This document shows positions 63,844-64,000 of a stretch of 64,000 nt of DNA, one piece after another. The stretch is from Flavobacterium sp. 5. GTDB taxonomy: Bacteria > Bacteroidota > Bacteroidia > Flavobacteriales > Flavobacteriaceae. The position numbers and the translations under genes were made by a program. The stretch lies in NCBI RefSeq assembly GCF_002813295.1, contig NZ_PHUE01000001.1, forward strand, positions 3,286,001 to 3,350,000. The letters run 5' to 3'. The notes beneath the pieces were generated by a model. The model searched no databases. It saw nothing but the letters and a program-made list of their open reading frames with translations, and was not told where the DNA came from. Position 1 is the first letter of the stretch. Each line of letters starts with the position of its first letter.

Positions 63844-64000
63844 TATGTAGTTTTGTCTTTTAGATACTCAACCCAATCATTTTGAGTATTTAAATTTTTA
63901 AGAATACAAGAATCATTTACTGAAATAGTTGTAATATTCGAAGGATTTATTTTCTTGATTTCTAAATCCAATCGGCTGTTTTCTTCTGTAGGATCAAGTA
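63844..64000 (-). CDS. 3' end of an unidentified gene, cut by window
   Basis: A minus-strand frame open from the window end, whose last residues are NDSCILKNLNTQNDWVEYLK followed by DKTT and a stop. The KNLNTQNDWVEY segment resembles the NINTPEDY ending of molybdenum cofactor guanylyltransferases (MobA), but 51 residues are too few to be sure. It converges on the ECF cluster across the shared terminator. Confidence 0.4.

Overview
The window is low-GC chromosomal DNA of a Flavobacteriaceae bacterium, most likely Flavobacterium. Evidence: Bacteroidetes-type promoters (TAnnTTTG at -7, TTG at -33) before many genes, a type IX secretion C-terminal tail, families typical of the group (DUF4199, DUF4252, DUF5723, the alternative GlmU-like protein, YjdJ-type GNAT), zinc-free L31 and L34, and the group's short dispersed palindromic repeats. 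No rRNA or tRNA genes, CRISPR arrays or transposases were found.

Layout. 1-16.3 kb is core genome: an ABC exporter cut by the window start, a phosphohexomutase, a GT2 glycosyltransferase with DUF4199, rpmE2, a GlmU-like protein, two alpha/beta hydrolases, an ABC-F ATPase, a TPR protein, rpmH and carB. 16.5-22.2 kb is accessory: a metallopeptidase with a CBM6 remnant, then five minus-strand genes (GNAT, polysaccharide deacetylase, TlpA-like lipoprotein, two-TM protein, GNAT), each separated from the next by a 130-145 bp imperfect palindrome. This looks like an integron-type gene-cassette array without an integrase. It is followed by a strictly phased 21-bp repeat array (22250-22470) upstream of an orphan helical-protein gene of different base composition.

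23.4-49.3 kb is again mostly housekeeping: a CotH/T9SS protein, pyrD, an HMG-CoA lyase-like gene, a lipoprotein/DUF5723 pair, guaB, a CPA2 antiporter, a second polysaccharide deacetylase, purB, a photolyase, an SDR epimerase, YceI, a thioesterase, rmuC, a PrcB-like lipoprotein, a sigma factor with a membrane-spanning partner, an RluE-like pseudouridine synthase, trmL and a large SAM methyltransferase.

49.3-59.9 kb is a vitamin B12 locus. BtuD/BtuC/BtuF-like importer genes face a Cys-rich protein gene and the nucleotide-loop genes cobU, a fused bluB-cobT, cobS and cobC. Next comes a cobalamin riboswitch controlling a BtuB-like TonB receptor and a BtuG-like beta-propeller lipoprotein. Together they would bring corrinoid across both membranes, make dimethylbenzimidazole and attach the lower ligand. 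Three unrelated short repeats have entered the cobU-cobS stretch, one of them inside the bluB-cobT reading frame. The window closes with an S41 peptidase, an ECF sigma/anti-sigma-like/DUF4252 cluster and the 3' end of one more gene.

Several apparent long ORFs begin at TTG codons that lie inside -7 promoter elements or in the riboswitch. For these genes I moved the start to the downstream ATG.
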